Source: Roseomonas sp.
Lineage (GTDB): Bacteria; Pseudomonadota; Alphaproteobacteria; Acetobacterales; Acetobacteraceae
Direction: 5' to 3'
NCBI GenBank assembly: GCA_020249775.1
Contig: JADCFA010000030.1
Location: forward strand, 1-64,000
DNA length: 64,000 nucleotides
Part shown: positions 17,115 to 25,901 of the stretch, piece by piece
Layout: each line of letters begins with the position of its first letter
Position numbering within the stretch: position 1 is the stretch's first letter
Notes under the pieces: model-generated
Seen by the model: the letters and a program-made list of their open reading frames with translations, nothing else
Database searches by the model: none
Told to the model about the DNA's origin: nothing
Made by a program: the position numbers and the translations under genes

Positions 17115-20100
17115 TCATGTGCTGGCGCGGGCCAGGATGGCTTCGTTTTGTGCGGTCAGGCGGCGTAGTTCGGAGAGCAGGCTGCGCAGCACTTCCGTCT
17201 GCGCATTGCCGGTCGCGATCACCGCCAATTCCAGCCGATCCGCCCCCGCGACTTGTGCTTCAAGCAAAGCGCCAAGATTGGCGGGATCGCTGCCGGGCGC
17301 AGCAGTGCGGAGCGTGCGCGCGACATCGGCGACCAGTTCGGCAAAGCTGGTGGAGATACCAAGGAAATCCTTGGCAATCGGCAGCGCGATCTGCGCGACG
17401 CGGGAGAATTCCGCGAGTTCTTCTGGCGTGGCGCCATCCAGCAAGGGCTGCTGTGCTGCCGATAGCGAGGCCAGCGCCGCGCCATAGCGCGCCTCCAACG
17501 GCAGGCCGCCGAGATCACCCATGGTCAGGTTTTCCAGCAAGCCGCGCGCAATGCCGCGCATCTGTGCGGCGAGCGCTTCCGCCTGACGGTCGAATTCGCG
17601 CATGACCGCCAGGCGTTCATCAGCGATGGTCTGTTCCAGCGCCACCACGCGGCGGATGTATTCCGCACCGGTTTCCTCGAGCCCAAGCTGGAATAGCTGC
17701 TCGCGAAAGGCGCGCAGTTCCGCTTCGGCGCGCAGGTCGAATTGGCCGAGCGCCACGCCGCGACTATCGCCATTCAGCGCCATGCGGCGAATACCAAGCG
17801 TACGGTCAATGATATCCAAATCCCGCGCGCGGTCGGCTTCCAGCTTGGCGATACGCTCGGCACGCTGGGAATTCAGGTCGGCCTCGGACAGGCCGAGGTC
17901 CTTGGCCTTGGTGATGGCTTCGTCATAGGTTTTGGTCAGCACTTCCATCGCTGATTTGAAGGCGCTGGTCTTTTCCACTGCGCGGCCGAGGGGCTCAAAT
18001 ACCTGCGTCACGAAATCCGCGGCGGAAAGCGCTTCCTCCAAATTACCACCGCGCCCGGCCAGCGTGCCAAAGGCGGTCATCTGATTGGCATTGTCGCTGC
18101 GCAATTGGCCGACCAGCGCGGTCATGGATAGTTCGCGCGGCGAGCCCGATGCCTGGCCAAAACCGACTGCTGCCTGACCCGGTGCGGCAAAGCTCAGATT
18201 GCGTGCGGCGATTTGCCGGTTGATGGCGTCAAGCTGCTGCTGCACCTCGGCCACCGCGCCGGCCTGGTCCCAGCGCTTGCCGCGCGCACCGCTGATGGTG
18301 AGCAGCCCGGCATCATCCACGCCAAGAAACACATCGCCGCCGGAACGCGCTGCCATGCCTTTCTTGGTCGGGCCAAACAATCCGCCCGCAGCGCCGCCGA
18401 TGGCACCGCCGACCATCATGCCAATCGGCCCGCCCACCAGAAAGCCGATGCCCATGCCAAGGCCGGTGCCGATCAAGGTCCCCGGCATGGGATCCGCCGT
18501 GCCGCGTAGGCTGCCCGAGATGGTGCCGCCCGCCATACCCAGGCCGAACCCCATCGCGCCAGCGCCAAGCAGATTGCCCAGCGTCACGGGCGCTGCCGCA
18601 CCGCCACCACCGGCAAAGAAACCTGCCTCCCCCGGCAATGCGGTGCCGGCAAAGAAATTGCTCTGCGTCGCGCCAAAGGAGGTCGGCGTATAGATCGGTG
18701 TGGAGAGAAACCCACCCGCGCCAGTAAGGCCGAGAGACTCACCAAGGCCGCCCGTGCCGCCGAATAGATTGGGTGCACCCATGTTCAAAAGCGGCAAAGG
18801 CGAAAAACTGAACATGCCCGCGCTGCCGCCTGCGCCGCTTGGTGCGCTGGCGGCGGGCGTTATCCCACCCGCAGGCGCAGCCCCACCAAATGCCCCCATC
18901 AGGCTCGGCCGCGACGTGCCGAACACTTCATTCACGAGTGGATTGACGATGGCGAGCTTCGCCATGTCGGTGACCAAACTCGCGATCACCTGCCGCGCGA
19001 TGGAACCGAAATCAATCGCCGCCTTGCCGCCCATGGCAAAGGCATTCACCAGCCCATTGCCAATCCGGTCCAGCGCATTCTCCCCGATCGAGGCCAGAGC
19101 ATTGCGCGACCGTTCCGCGAATTGCTGGGCTTCCTGCTCGGCCTTGGCTGAAGCCTCACGCGCAGCGCGGGCCGCAGGGTCAAGCTGCGATAGGGTGCGA
19201 TTGTATTGTTCCTGCGTGATGCGCGCGGCCGCCAGCGCGGCATCCAACGCCTTGACCTGCTCGGCGTATTTCTCCTGCTCGGTCGCGGCACCTTCCGCCA
19301 GCGATGTGCCGCGTTCGACCAGGCGCTGATATGCGCGCTCGGCCTCGGTCAGGCGTTCTGTCGTGGCGCGGGTGGTTTCGGTGCGGTCTGCCAACCGGGC
19401 CAGCGCCTCATCACGGTCCTTGTCTGCGGCAGCGCGCAGCCGGGCGGCTTCCTCACCCTCAATCGCGCCGCGCGCGGCCAGGGCGTCAATCTGCTGCACG
19501 CGTTCGGCATGTTCGGCGCGGACGCCGCGCTCCTTGTCGAGCGCCTTATACAATTCCTCAAGCCGCGCCTGATCGGCCCGGCGCCCGGCGACGATGGCAC
19601 GCTGGCCGGCAGTGTAGGCTTCGGCCTCACCAGCTTCCTGTGCCTCGCGCTCCAATTGGCTGCGGCGGGTGATGAAATTCTGTAAGTCACGCAGCGCGGC
19701 CTCGCGCTCGGTACGCAGGTTTTCCAGATTGCGGCGCATGATGCCGCGCGTGCCGCCTGGCATGGCGGTCTCTGCAAGGGCTGCCTCGGCATTGGCGATC
19801 TGCTGGTCCAGCACCGCCAGCCGATCCCGGCTGCGGTCATAGCCCGCGCTGGCCTGTTCCATCGGCGTGCCAAGCCCGACCGCCACACGGCCCTGATTGA
19901 CCGCCGCTGCCGCCGCTTGTGCCGCACGCGCAATGCCCTGCGACAGCCCAAGCGCCCGATCCAGATCCCCGGCAAAGCGCGACATGGCCTCGCCGAGGAT
20001 GGAGAAAGCCCTTCCCATGGTAGGCGGCATTTTCTCGAACTCGGCATTGAGCGATTGCCCGGCACGGATCAGCGCAGGCATCACCACATCGGCCGTCAGC

Positions 20101-20837
20101 TTGCCGGCCTCGCCCATCTTGCGGAGTTCGCCAACGCTGGCGCCCAATTCGCGCGCCAGGGCCTCCGCCAGGGTCGGCATGTTCTCCAGCACCGAGCGCA
20201 ACTCATCGCCCTGCAACCGGCCCGAGGCCAAAGCCTGGCCAAGCTGCATGACGGTGGCGGAGGTTTCCGCCGTGCTGGCCCCCGCGATGATCCCGGCCTG
20301 TTGCACCGTGCGCACCAGGGCCAGCACCTGATCATTGGTGGCACCGATCTCGCGCGCGGCGATGGCAAAGCGGGCGAAGGCATTGGCGCTTTCGCTAATG
20401 GCAACGCCAGTCTGCTGCGACAGGGCATAGAGGTTTTGATAGACTTTCTCCGCCGCGCCGAAGGACCCGGTTGCGGCTTGCAGACGTGCGAGCGATTCCG
20501 TCGCCTGATCACCCGCCCGCGCAATCGAGCTGCCCGCCGCCGCCGCGCCCACCGCCACCGCCGCAATCGCTGCCGCCACACCGCCGGCACGGCCTGCGAC
20601 ACTGACAAAGGCGCTGCCCGTACTGCCGAGGGTATTGCCGAGTGCGCCAAAACTGCGCACCGCAGCATCGGACGCCGAGGCCAATCCCCGCATTGCCGGC
20701 TGTGCCTTGGCGCTGGCGCTATCAATCTGCTCCAGCGCCTTCTTGCCATCGGCGCCGAGCTTTTCCAGCGACCGGCGCACGGTCTCGGCATTCTCAGCTG
20801 AGAGCCGGATGGCGATGGTGCGGGCGGCGCCACTCAT
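17115..20837 (-). CDS. phage tail tape measure protein
   Basis: At 1240 residues this is the longest structural gene. The N-terminal third has the tape-measure domain (SISESANAFARFAIAAREIG-like region, LVRTVQQAGIIAGAS, MQLGQALASGRLQGDELRSV). The middle is a long coiled coil rich in Ala, Glu, Arg and Gln. Further on is a Gly-rich hydrophobic stretch (around residues 770-840) likely to insert in the membrane during DNA entry. It sets tail length and follows the two tail chaperone genes, as expected. Confidence 0.92.
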   Translation of the reverse strand: MSGAARTIAIRLSAENAETVRRSLEKLGADGKKALEQIDSASAKAQPAMRGLASASDAAVRSFGALGNTLGSTGSAFVSVAGRAGGVAAAIAAVAVGAAAAGSSIARAGDQATESLARLQAATGSFGAAEKVYQNLYALSQQTGVAISESANAFARFAIAAREIGATNDQVLALVRTVQQAGIIAGASTAETSATVMQLGQALASGRLQGDELRSVLENMPTLAEALARELGASVGELRKMGEAGKLTADVVMPALIRAGQSLNAEFEKMPPTMGRAFSILGEAMSRFAGDLDRALGLSQGIARAAQAAAAAVNQGRVAVGLGTPMEQASAGYDRSRDRLAVLDQQIANAEAALAETAMPGGTRGIMRRNLENLRTEREAALRDLQNFITRRSQLEREAQEAGEAEAYTAGQRAIVAGRRADQARLEELYKALDKERGVRAEHAERVQQIDALAARGAIEGEEAARLRAAADKDRDEALARLADRTETTRATTERLTEAERAYQRLVERGTSLAEGAATEQEKYAEQVKALDAALAAARITQEQYNRTLSQLDPAARAAREASAKAEQEAQQFAERSRNALASIGENALDRIGNGLVNAFAMGGKAAIDFGSIARQVIASLVTDMAKLAIVNPLVNEVFGTSRPSLMGAFGGAAPAGGITPAASAPSGAGGSAGMFSFSPLPLLNMGAPNLFGGTGGLGESLGLTGAGGFLSTPIYTPTSFGATQSNFFAGTALPGEAGFFAGGGGAAAPVTLGNLLGAGAMGFGLGMAGGTISGSLRGTADPMPGTLIGTGLGMGIGFLVGGPIGMMVGGAIGGAAGGLFGPTKKGMAARSGGDVFLGVDDAGLLTISGARGKRWDQAGAVAEVQQQLDAINRQIAARNLSFAAPGQAAVGFGQASGSPRELSMTALVGQLRSDNANQMTAFGTLAGRGGNLEEALSAADFVTQVFEPLGRAVEKTSAFKSAMEVLTKTYDEAITKAKDLGLSEADLNSQRAERIAKLEADRARDLDIIDRTLGIRRMALNGDSRGVALGQFDLRAEAELRAFREQLFQLGLEETGAEYIRRVVALEQTIADERLAVMREFDRQAEALAAQMRGIARGLLENLTMGDLGGLPLEARYGAALASLSAAQQPLLDGATPEELAEFSRVAQIALPIAKDFLGISTSFAELVADVARTLRTAAPGSDPANLGALLEAQVAGADRLELAVIATGNAQTEVLRSLLSELRRLTAQNEAILARAST

Positions 20838-21568
20838 GCGTCGCGCGCCAATTCAGCAACGATGGCGCGCGCCAGCACATTCCCTGCACGGCGGCGCACG
20901 CCCGCGACATCAAGCCGCTTGTCGAGCCTGACCTGACGCATGAGAAAGAACATCGGGACAAACCCCTGGGCAAGAGTGGCGCGCGCCAGGCGCTGCTGGC
21001 CGCGCCGATGGCCGGTGAGCACTTCGACATTCGCGCCAACGAACAGCCGCAAGCGCCGCCGCTTGCCGAGGCCGGAGGCACCGCGCACGCGGAGACACCA
21101 CAGCCGTACGGCCGGATTGGATTTGGAGCGGATGATGAAAGCCTCGCCACGCGCGGCCTTCATGTCGGCGGGGGTGACGCGCAGCCCACCACGCGATGAG
21201 GCACCACGCCGGCCACGCGTGGCGTTGTAGCCGGTTGGGAAGGCAAGGTAGCGCCCGCCCTTGGCGGTAATGGGCAGGCCCTTGTCGAAGGCCTCCACCA
21301 GCTTTGGCGCATTGGAATAGACCAGTGCGGCTGGGCGAAAGCTACGCGGTGCGGCGCCAGGCGGCGGGTAGAGTTTCAGGCGCCAGCTATTGGCGAGCGC
21401 ACGGCCCTTATCGGAGAAATCCGCACCACGCGCCTGGGCGCGGAGTTCCGCCTGTACTTCCCGCCCGGCGCGTTCCACGCCACGACGCATGGCGCGCGCG
21501 ACGTCGCGGATCTCGGCCTCCATGGCAGCACGGAGGTCGCCGCGGATTGTGGCGAGGAGGAGGGGCAT
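20834..21568 (-). CDS. phage minor tail protein (DUF6441-like)
   Basis: The start ATG at 21568 gives 244 residues beginning MPLLLATIRGDLRAAMEAEI. A longer frame to 21670 runs through the operator region of the adjacent toxin gene. The protein is Arg-rich, with GGRYLAFPTGYNA and AFIIRSKSNPAVRLWCLRV, resembling a minor tail protein family of alphaproteobacterial phages. Its stop overlaps the tape measure start. Confidence 0.65.
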   Translation of the reverse strand: MPLLLATIRGDLRAAMEAEIRDVARAMRRGVERAGREVQAELRAQARGADFSDKGRALANSWRLKLYPPPGAAPRSFRPAALVYSNAPKLVEAFDKGLPITAKGGRYLAFPTGYNATRGRRGASSRGGLRVTPADMKAARGEAFIIRSKSNPAVRLWCLRVRGASGLGKRRRLRLFVGANVEVLTGHRRGQQRLARATLAQGFVPMFFLMRQVRLDKRLDVAGVRRRAGNVLARAIVAELARDA

Positions 21569-21583
21569 GGGGGAATACCAAAT

Positions 21584-21633
21584 TTTCGCTATCAGCGAAA
21601 TTTCACTTGCCTTCGCTTTCGCTATCGGCGAAA
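21584..21633. promoter_or_regulatory. tandem operator palindromes upstream of toxin-antitoxin pair
   Basis: TTTCGCT-ATC-AGCGAAA (21584-21600) is a perfect 7-bp dyad. TTTCGCT-ATC-GGCGAAA (21617-21633) is the same dyad with one mismatch. Their centres are 33 bp apart, about three helical turns, and the second lies just before the toxin ATG at 21643. This is the layout of an autorepressed toxin-antitoxin operon bound by the HTH antitoxin. Confidence 0.75.
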
Positions 21634-21642
21634 ACTCCGCCC

Positions 21643-21900
21643 ATGGTGCTGTTGCTCTCCCCCGCCGCATTGAAGGCCCTCATGGGCATGCCAAAACGGG
21701 AGCGAGCACAACTCAAGGCGCGGCTGGACGCGATCGCCGCCGCACCAGGCGAACAGCATGCGAGCGTCACGGCGCTCCAGGGAGAACCGCGTGGACGGTT
21801 TAGGGTTCGCCAGGGCGATTACCGCGCCGTGTTTCGTATTGATGGAGAAGATGTGGTCGTAGACCGCATCGGCCACCGTCGGGAGGTTTATGAGCGATGA
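21643..21900 (+). CDS. RelE/HigB-type toxin
   Basis: The 85-residue product ends with the RelE-fold pattern GRFRVRQGDYRAVFRIDGED and DRIGHRREVY, typical of ribosome-dependent mRNA interferases. The toxin is encoded first and overlaps the antitoxin by 4 bp, as in higBA operons. It lies on the plus strand within a minus-strand tail operon, with its own operators, so it is an inserted cargo module. Confidence 0.85.
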   Translation: MVLLLSPAALKALMGMPKRERAQLKARLDAIAAAPGEQHASVTALQGEPRGRFRVRQGDYRAVFRIDGEDVVVDRIGHRREVYER

Positions 21901-22280
21901 ATCATTTCAGGCCTTTGGCCGAGACCCCTGAGACCGTGACGCTTTCGCGTCGCGATTACGAGGCGCTGATTGCTGCTGCGGAAGATCGCATTGATCATCA
22001 GGCGATCGATGAGCAGGAAGCACGGGAAGCAGCACTCGGCAAAGATGCAGCGCGCGCTGATTATCTGCAGGGCCCGCTGGTAGATCGGCTACTCGCCGGT
22101 GAGAGCGCGATACGCATTTGGCGCGAGCATCGTGGGCTGACACTGACTGCGCTGTCAGAGATGGCGAGCGTATCGGTGAGCTATCTCTCGGAGATTGAGA
22201 GTGGCCGAAAGCCGGGCAGCGCTGCGGCGATACGCGCTGTTGCCAATGCGCTGCGCGTACCGATGGAGGATCTCACCTAA
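21897..22280 (+). CDS. HTH (XRE/HigA-type) antitoxin
   Basis: The 127-residue protein has an N-terminal part (LSRRDYEALIAAAEDRIDHQ) likely to clasp the toxin. A C-terminal XRE helix-turn-helix follows (RGLTLTALSEMASVSVSYLS, EIESGRKPGS, VANALRVPMEDL). It would bind the tandem TTTCGCT dyads upstream of the toxin and repress the pair. Its stop overlaps, tail to tail, the stop of the minus-strand tail chaperone frame. Confidence 0.87.
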   Translation: MNHFRPLAETPETVTLSRRDYEALIAAAEDRIDHQAIDEQEAREAALGKDAARADYLQGPLVDRLLAGESAIRIWREHRGLTLTALSEMASVSVSYLSEIESGRKPGSAAAIRAVANALRVPMEDLT

Positions 22281-22534
22281 CCGGCCCCCAACTTTCGCCG
22301 TTCCCCCTCCATCTGGGCCTCAGCCCCCGCGAGCACCGCAAACCCATCCACCACCCAGGCTGCCTGGTCATTCACGCCGCCCGCATCCGGCCAATGCGCA
22401 ATGCCGCCCATACCGCCGCGACACGCGGCCCAAAGCCGCACAAAGCCATGCCAGGGCTCGGTAATCACCAAGCGCGGGTTCTCCGCCCAAGCCTCACCCC
22501 CCACCAGCCAATCACCACCCTCGGCGGGTCTCAA
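22277..22534 (-). CDS. tail assembly chaperone T-extension (read by -1 frameshift)
   Basis: As a free gene this 85-codon frame could start only at a TTG (22534) with no ribosome site. In fact the frame stays open upstream to the A-AAA-AAC site at 22585-22591 inside the preceding chaperone gene, and it lies in exactly the -1 frame. It is therefore best read as the T part of a G-T fusion of about 281 residues, as in lambda gpGT. The Trp/Gly-rich sequence is short and of no other recognised family. Confidence 0.75.
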   Translation of the reverse strand: MRPAEGGDWLVGGEAWAENPRLVITEPWHGFVRLWAACRGGMGGIAHWPDAGGVNDQAAWVVDGFAVLAGAEAQMEGERRKLGAG

Positions 22535-23121
22535 TCCACCGTCATAGGCGCTGGGCTCGCGGGCGATGGCGAGGGCGCCGCGGAGTTTTTTTCCGCATCC
22601 CGACTTGGTTGCATCAGCGCACTCGCACGCCAGCCGATCGGCTCAATATCCTCCTGCGGCAAGGCATCCATCAATGCCTCGGAGACCAGGTCGCGATCAC
22701 GCTTGAAGGGCGGCAGATCGGCGCCCTCCCAGCCGCGTAGTGCATGACGCGCCGCCACCCACGGCAGCATGCCGATATAGCGCTGCCGCGCTGCCAGCAG
22801 CCCTGCATAGCTTGGGATGGCCGCACAGGCGGCCTCGATCATCGCAAGCGGCGCCTGCGCTTCCGGATCATCCGGCTCGGCTTCCGCGCGCGCAATGGCG
22901 GCCGCGAGTTCATCGGCATTGCCGGGCGCGGCCTCGGTGATGGCAAGGCGCAACGCTTCCAGCATCTGCGCTTGCGGCGGATAGATGCCTCCATCACGCG
23001 CAAGATCGGCGCGAAAGGCCTGACGCTCGCGGAAGGTCAGCGGCGCAATCAGGTAGCGCCGGTCTGACGCATGGGGTGGTGAGAACCATTCCGCATCGCG
23101 GCGGGAAAAGACAACGCTCAT
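22531..23121 (-). CDS. tail assembly chaperone (gpG-like)
   Basis: The 196-residue product starts at the ATG at 23121, which has GAGGAG 7 bp upstream; an ATG six bases earlier is too close to it. The sequence (FSPPHASDRRYLIAPLTFRE, AIPSYAGLLAARQRYIGML) fits the helical tail chaperones of alphaproteobacterial siphophages. The frame ends in a Ser/Pro/Ala-rich tail after the slippery site. It would coat the tape measure protein before tail tube polymerisation. Confidence 0.7.
   Translation of the reverse strand: MSVVFSRRDAEWFSPPHASDRRYLIAPLTFRERQAFRADLARDGGIYPPQAQMLEALRLAITEAAPGNADELAAAIARAEAEPDDPEAQAPLAMIEAACAAIPSYAGLLAARQRYIGMLPWVAARHALRGWEGADLPPFKRDRDLVSEALMDALPQEDIEPIGWRASALMQPSRDAEKNSAAPSPSPASPAPMTVD
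22585..22591 (-). promoter_or_regulatory. programmed -1 ribosomal frameshift site A-AAA-AAC
   Basis: On the coding (minus) strand the codons GAA AAA AAC contain the slippery heptamer A-AAA-AAC in the right phase. A small stem CTCGC/GCGAG lies downstream. After a -1 shift the frame continues without a stop into the T-extension. The site sits near the end of the gene between tail tube and tape measure, where lambda-like phages use the same trick. Confidence 0.8.
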
Positions 23122-23132
23122 TTTCATACTCC

Positions 23133-24299
23133 TCAAAACTGCGCCAGAAACAGCGGGCAATCCGCGCCATCCAGCTGAAAGCCAATGTCGAACTGCCCAA
23201 GCCCGTCGCGTTGCCCGGGCCGCATGGCGGTGGCTCTGGCTGCCGGCGCAATGACGCAAAAGCGATTGCCCGGATTGGCCCCCAGGATCGCCATCAAGGG
23301 CATCGCCGAGCCCAAGCGAAAGGCGTTGAACAGCGCAACGGCATTCGTGGTGCTCATCAAGGGATCAATGCTGCCTCGTGCATCGCGTTCCACCGGCACG
23401 GCGGGATCATAGCCTTCGGCTGCTTCGGGATTGTCGGGCAGGATGACATTGACACCGGCATCCAGCGTCAAGCGTCGCGCGCGGGCCAGTTGCTGGTTCA
23501 ACTGGCAGCGGCCATTCACAAAACGCGGCGGCGTTGGGCGAATGACGGTATTCCACCCGGTCGGCAGTGCGGCCGCCGATTTGTCGAGTAGTTGCGCGCG
23601 CAGGTCGAACACCAGAAAGCCAATGCCGCCGGTGGAAAGCTCCAGGCTCCAACTGCCGACCGCACCGGTAAAGCGCCAGCGCAAACCATCGGCGTAGAAG
23701 TAGAGCGTCGCCGTGCGATACACTGCCTCATCGGATGTCGGGCTGTAGAGAACATTGGCGGGGATTTGCGCGAGCGTCGCAACTGCCCCCGCTGTGGCCA
23801 TGGTCTCGCCAAGGGTCGCTACGCGCGCAGCGGTATAGTCAATGATGCCGCTGACCAGGCTGCGATCGCCCGAAAGCAGCAAGGGCATGCCGCGATAAAG
23901 CTGCGCGGTGGCGGCGAAGGGTGTCGCCAGCGTCAGGTTGGTCGTGGTGCCGCTTGCGGCGGCGGTGGGTGCGCCGATGGCAGCATTGGTGATGCCTTCG
24001 GCCATCGTGCAGCAACGCAGCAGCCGGCCCCATTCCGGCGGCGTCGCTGGCGTGCCGGAACCACGCAATGGCACACGCAACCGAATGCGCGGGCGCAAGC
24101 CACCGACAATGGCAGGCGAACGATCAAGCGAGCCGGTGAGCTCGTTATTCTCCACCGTGATCGGATCGAAATCGATCTCGCAATCGGCAGCGAGCCAATC
24201 CGCATTGGCCGGCGTGCCGCCAATGGCGTCCAGCCCCGGGGTGGTTTCGATTTTTGCTGCCACGGCTGCAAAGCGCATGCGCACGAGATCGAGGCTCAT
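23133..24299 (-). CDS. major tail tube protein
   Basis: The 388-residue beta-rich protein begins MSLDLVRMRFAAVAAKIETT. It matches the phage tail tube proteins of alphaproteobacteria (DPITVENNELTGSLDRSPAI, RPRIRLRVPLRGSGT). It sits immediately before the two tail chaperone frames and the tape measure, the expected place for the tube subunit. Confidence 0.78.
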   Translation of the reverse strand: MSLDLVRMRFAAVAAKIETTPGLDAIGGTPANADWLAADCEIDFDPITVENNELTGSLDRSPAIVGGLRPRIRLRVPLRGSGTPATPPEWGRLLRCCTMAEGITNAAIGAPTAAASGTTTNLTLATPFAATAQLYRGMPLLLSGDRSLVSGIIDYTAARVATLGETMATAGAVATLAQIPANVLYSPTSDEAVYRTATLYFYADGLRWRFTGAVGSWSLELSTGGIGFLVFDLRAQLLDKSAAALPTGWNTVIRPTPPRFVNGRCQLNQQLARARRLTLDAGVNVILPDNPEAAEGYDPAVPVERDARGSIDPLMSTTNAVALFNAFRLGSAMPLMAILGANPGNRFCVIAPAARATAMRPGQRDGLGQFDIGFQLDGADCPLFLAQF

Positions 24300-24338
24300 G
24301 TCGCGGTTCCTTTCGGGATATGAGGAGAAGGATTGCGG

Positions 24339-24797
24339 TCAGGCGGACCAGGGGCCGCCATTGGGCCCGATGGCAAGGATGCTGAAGCGGGCGAGGAATT
24401 CTCCAGCCGGGAGGGCGGATTCCTCGGTGTCGTAAAGCCGGAATTCGGCGCCCTGTTCCGCGACATCGCCAAGCCCTGGCGCATCGGGCGTCCAGCCGGC
24501 GAGCAGCGAGACCAGGCGCGCGTGCAAGACCGACAAGGCTTGCTCGGCGGCAAGGTCACTCGCTGCCGCCGCAAAACCGGAAACCACAAAGCCGATGCGA
24601 TAATGCGTGCGGCCCGGTTCCTCGGTATCGTCGGCCTCAATCTCCTCACCGCGCAGCACCAGACGCGGGAGGGGCTCGACCTCGGCATCCACGGGAGCAC
24701 GGCGCGCGCGGTCCAGCGCCACATCGGGCAGGCTGGTGATGATGCGTTCCGCAATGGCGGCCAGCGCGGCTTCGCGGAGCGGTAGCGTGCCACTCAT
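24339..24797 (-). CDS. tail terminator/minor tail protein
   Basis: The 152-residue protein begins MSGTLPLREAALAAIAERII and has a central beta region (THYRIGFVVSGFAAAASDLA). Between head-tail joining and tail tube genes, the position of the tail completion protein (gpU-like) is expected. The size fits, but sequence recognition is weak. It overlaps the upstream gene by 4 bp. Confidence 0.6.
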   Translation of the reverse strand: MSGTLPLREAALAAIAERIITSLPDVALDRARRAPVDAEVEPLPRLVLRGEEIEADDTEEPGRTHYRIGFVVSGFAAAASDLAAEQALSVLHARLVSLLAGWTPDAPGLGDVAEQGAEFRLYDTEESALPAGEFLARFSILAIGPNGGPWSA

Positions 24798-25114
24798 GGC
24801 GCACGCGCCAATGTCAGGCGCAAGGATAGGCCAAGCGCATCGGGCTCCACCTCCTCAATGCGCCAGGTCTCGGGTGGCGAGAGACGCCGCAGCAAATCAC
24901 CCCGCCGTGGCGTGTCGGGCGAGAGGTCCGCGAAACGCAGCACCGCCTCCAGCGCCGCCCCGCGCGCGCCGATGGCGCCGATCTCCTGCGCGGCAGTGGT
25001 GAGCATCACGCGCAAGGACCGCCAGGGACCACCCGTCGCCGCGCGCCATTCAGCGGCGACAGCCATGTTGGGATCCGCGAGCAGCGTGGCCATCGCTCCG
25101 TCAAAGGCGCTCAT
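24794..25114 (-). CDS. head-tail joining protein
   Basis: The 106-residue protein (MSAFDGAMATLLADPNMAVA, RGDLLRRLSPPETWRIEEVE) has the pattern of short beta-barrel head-tail adaptor proteins. They are found in alphaproteobacterial phages between capsid and tail genes. It overlaps the downstream gene by 4 bp and the holin gene by 4 bp. Confidence 0.6.
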   Translation of the reverse strand: MSAFDGAMATLLADPNMAVAAEWRAATGGPWRSLRVMLTTAAQEIGAIGARGAALEAVLRFADLSPDTPRRGDLLRRLSPPETWRIEEVEPDALGLSLRLTLARAP

Positions 25115-25500
25115 CGCTTCAGCACCTCGACAATGCGCGGCAGCGTCTTTTCGGCGGAGCGGCCAATGACGTAACCGCCCAGGCCGATCTCAACGATGTT
25201 CCACAATTTCAGCGCCTCAGCCTCACTGATCCCCGGCGCCGACCAGCCGAGCCAGCGAAGCACGATCAAGATGCCAAAGGTGATCATCATCAGCGGACGC
25301 CAGCAGGCAGCGAGCCAATGTTCCGATTGCGCCTCGGCCTTGATGATATCGGCGGCGGCTTTCTCCAATTCGCCTGCGCGCGCAAGCAGGGCAGCATTCA
25401 GTTCCGCCTCGGCACGCTGCCGCGCCTCAGCATCGGGGAATAGCCGCTTGAGCGCATCGCCCAGGATCGGCACCAACGCGGGCAGCAATGCGCCGATCAT
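25111..25500 (-). CDS. 3TM-type phage holin
   Basis: The start ATG at 25500 gives 129 residues: a short hydrophobic N-terminus (MIGALLPALVPILGDALKRL), a charged coiled-coil segment, then two membrane helices (MMITFGILIVLRWLG and WNIVEIGLGGYVIGRS). This matches the GTA/3TM holin family. It overlaps the endolysin gene by 4 bp, completing a lysis pair. Confidence 0.82.
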   Translation of the reverse strand: MIGALLPALVPILGDALKRLFPDAEARQRAEAELNAALLARAGELEKAAADIIKAEAQSEHWLAACWRPLMMITFGILIVLRWLGWSAPGISEAEALKLWNIVEIGLGGYVIGRSAEKTLPRIVEVLKR

Positions 25501-25901
25501 GGGTATTTCCCCCGATCCAATTCGAAATGCGGGCCATCGGGGAAGCTCGGCCAATCACCGCCCCAGGTGATCGCCACACCGAACCTCTGCGCCGCACCCT
25601 TCATGGCGCTCGCGAGTTGCGCATATAGCGGCCAGTCCCAACGAACCTCGCCATTCTCCGGCACGCCATCACCATCATCCAGCCAATAGCCGAGATCCAC
25701 GGCGTGGCCCGTCAAATGCCGGCTGTTCATGGTGCGTGAGGCACCAAGCGCGACAAGCTTGGCTTGCCTTTCACGCGAGCGCAGGCCTTCCAGCACAATG
25801 AAGGGTGCGGCCTTGCGCGCCTCGATTACCACACGCACCAGATGGGGATGCACGCCTTGCAGGCGTTCATGGTCACGCGCCAGCATGTTCGTCATGTTCA
25901 C
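25497..25901 (-). CDS. M15-family endolysin (L-Ala-D-Glu endopeptidase type)
   Basis: The 134-residue protein carries the M15 zinc peptidase motifs SRHLTGHAVDLGYW (His and Asp ligands) and WGGDWPSFPDGPHFEL (second His). This is the single-domain CwlK/VanY-like endolysin fold. It has no signal peptide, so release depends on the adjacent holin. The lysis pair is embedded among head and tail genes rather than at the operon end. Confidence 0.88.
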   Translation of the reverse strand: MNMTNMLARDHERLQGVHPHLVRVVIEARKAAPFIVLEGLRSRERQAKLVALGASRTMNSRHLTGHAVDLGYWLDDGDGVPENGEVRWDWPLYAQLASAMKGAAQRFGVAITWGGDWPSFPDGPHFELDRGKYP

